This document shows positions 62,891 through 64,000 of a stretch of 64,000 nucleotides of DNA, piece after piece. Within the stretch, counting starts at the first letter, position 1. Each line of letters opens with the position of its first letter. The stretch is taken from NCBI GenBank assembly GCA_964247055.1, contig OZ176054.1:3906001-3970000 (forward strand), in the 5' to 3' direction. A model generated the notes under the pieces. The model had not been told where the DNA came from. It did not search any database and saw only the letters and a list, made by a program, of their open reading frames with translations. The position numbers and the translations under genes are program-made. This DNA is from Paragordius varius (Eukaryota > Nematomorpha).

Positions 62891-62894
62891 ATAT

Positions 62895-64000
62895 ATCCTT
62901 ATATATATATATATATATACGATTATATACAATTTAATTATATGTCGTTCTAAAATAGAATCAAAATGGAGTCTCACTTTTATTAACGTCCTCAATAACA
63001 TTCATTCTATGTCCTCTCCAGGTAAAATACCATAATATAAAATTGTAATTCATTTTGTTTAATTTTAATAAATTTTTAACAATTTGAGATATAAACTTTT
63101 TAATAATAACAATTATAAAAAAGAAATATATGATTATGGATCGATATCTTCGCGTTATTTTTAGTTGTGATATGTAATATTTAATAAAATTTGATTAAAC
63201 GTTAATTAATACGTCGCAATTCAAATCTAATTTAATTGTTTTGATATTCATTTATTATTTTGAATTACCTTAATTTTATTTTATTAATTAACCCTTAAAA
63301 ATATAGAGTGAAAAGCATCTAAAAACTAGAAGTATTGTAAAATATATATACAGTCCTCATAAAATGAAATCAATCTGATTCCAAAAAAATTTACATGAAT
63401 CACCAGAACCTTTAGGAGTTGAGATTTATAATTTTAAATTTGATTAAATACCGAAATTCACAAATTTAGCATATTGTTTTATATATTTTTTTCAAATAAA
63501 TTATTTGCCAATATATTTTGCATTATTGTCATTTGATATCCAAAAGCCTCGAGTTTTAAAACCCTGTAAAATGGGTGCAAGTTATTTTGTTTTAAACACT
63601 CATTTAAAAACGTAAAAAGGCGGGAGAAGTCCTATAAAATTTATTTAATGCTAGATTAGCACAAAAATTAATTATCTTTAAACGCATATTTTCCCTATAA
63701 AATCATTTAGTGAACTTTTATTATCACCATCATAGTAGGGCAAATTACTAAAAATATTATAATACTTTTTTCTAATAAATCAATACCACTAAATTTGTTG
63801 CAGCGCAGTATTTTAATTTATTTTTTTTGCCACCAAATTTTTATAAATTTGATATATTAGGCAACCAATATTAGCATTATTTCGATAACAAATTTTCTAA
63901 TTAAGTATTACAAAATTTTGAGAAGTAACTGGCAAAAATTGGTAATTTGAATAGTATTATATTGTTGTATTTTAGACAGATTTATGAAATTCAACGAAAT
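62895..64000. other. AT-rich DNA to window end
   Basis: Starts with a short TA run (62900-62919). No gene, RNA or element could be supported. Confidence 0.45.

Larger units (their letters stand above)
61457..62894. mobile_element. Fold-back element with 21-bp repeats in both arms
   Basis: Left arm 61457-61902 and right arm 62454-62894 are near-identical inverted copies of about 445 bp around a 551-bp spacer. The outer half of each arm is about 10 head-to-tail copies of a 21-bp unit (TTTTCCCAGTCAATCGAAACG and variants); variant units appear in mirrored order, so the arms share one origin. The inner half is unique AT-rich sequence (for example 'GATGGTTCGCATCAATAT'). No transposase frame. In the right arm the 21-bp unit can be read as a heptapeptide repeat, judged not coding. 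Confidence 0.85.

Noticed and set aside
62829-63035. Open frame with heptapeptide repeats (IDWENV type)
   Set aside because: It is the 21-bp repeat of the fold-back arm read in one frame; the other arm gives no such protein and there is no domain or exon context.

Overview
The window is visibly AT-rich nuclear DNA from an animal. Assembling GT-AG introns in phase with known protein families gives six host genes. In order they are FIS1 (minus, 2426-1985), an Fe65/APBB adaptor (minus, 17640-8568), PTBP (plus, 20268-24362), GGA (minus, 34528-27964), COX6B (plus, 34585-34924) and a very long DCAF1/VprBP gene (minus, 56562-35052). All six reading frames close with the standard code and every assembled CDS is a multiple of three. 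Fe65 (WW-PTB-PTB) is an animal family, so the window is metazoan. At least 21 introns are only 21-30 nt long. Such introns are known in dicyemids; a reduced parasitic animal (dicyemid, orthonectid or similar) is my inference, and the species cannot be read from the sequence.

Layout: 1-1984 is AT-rich with no gene. FIS1 follows. 2.5-7.6 kb is a repeat field with a ~320-bp satellite, a ~510-bp dispersed repeat, palindromic repeats and a candidate hAT-like element. Fe65 fills 8.6-17.6 kb. 17.6-20.2 kb is repeat-rich spacer, then PTBP. A decayed LINE lies at 25.2-27.2 kb. GGA and COX6B are head to head, with start codons 56 bp apart, near 34.5 kb. GGA intron 9 carries a Helitron that contains a satellite array. 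DCAF1 covers 21.5 kb in 36 exons; one intron holds a second Helitron copy beside a tRNA-derived SINE. 56.8-64 kb is gene-free: a hAT element with an 8-bp target duplication, a SINE, a long palindrome, and a fold-back element whose arms carry mirrored arrays of a 21-bp repeat.

The genes are unrelated housekeeping functions: mitochondrial/peroxisomal fission (FIS1), respiratory complex IV (COX6B), Golgi-endosome sorting (GGA), splicing control (PTBP), a transmembrane-receptor adaptor (Fe65) and an E3-ligase substrate receptor (DCAF1). No operon, CRISPR, rRNA or free-standing tRNA gene was seen. The most unusual features are the tiny introns beside repeat-swollen ones, Asn-rich loops inserted in the Fe65 PTB domains, a ~470-residue low-complexity tail on DCAF1, and the nested repeat architectures.
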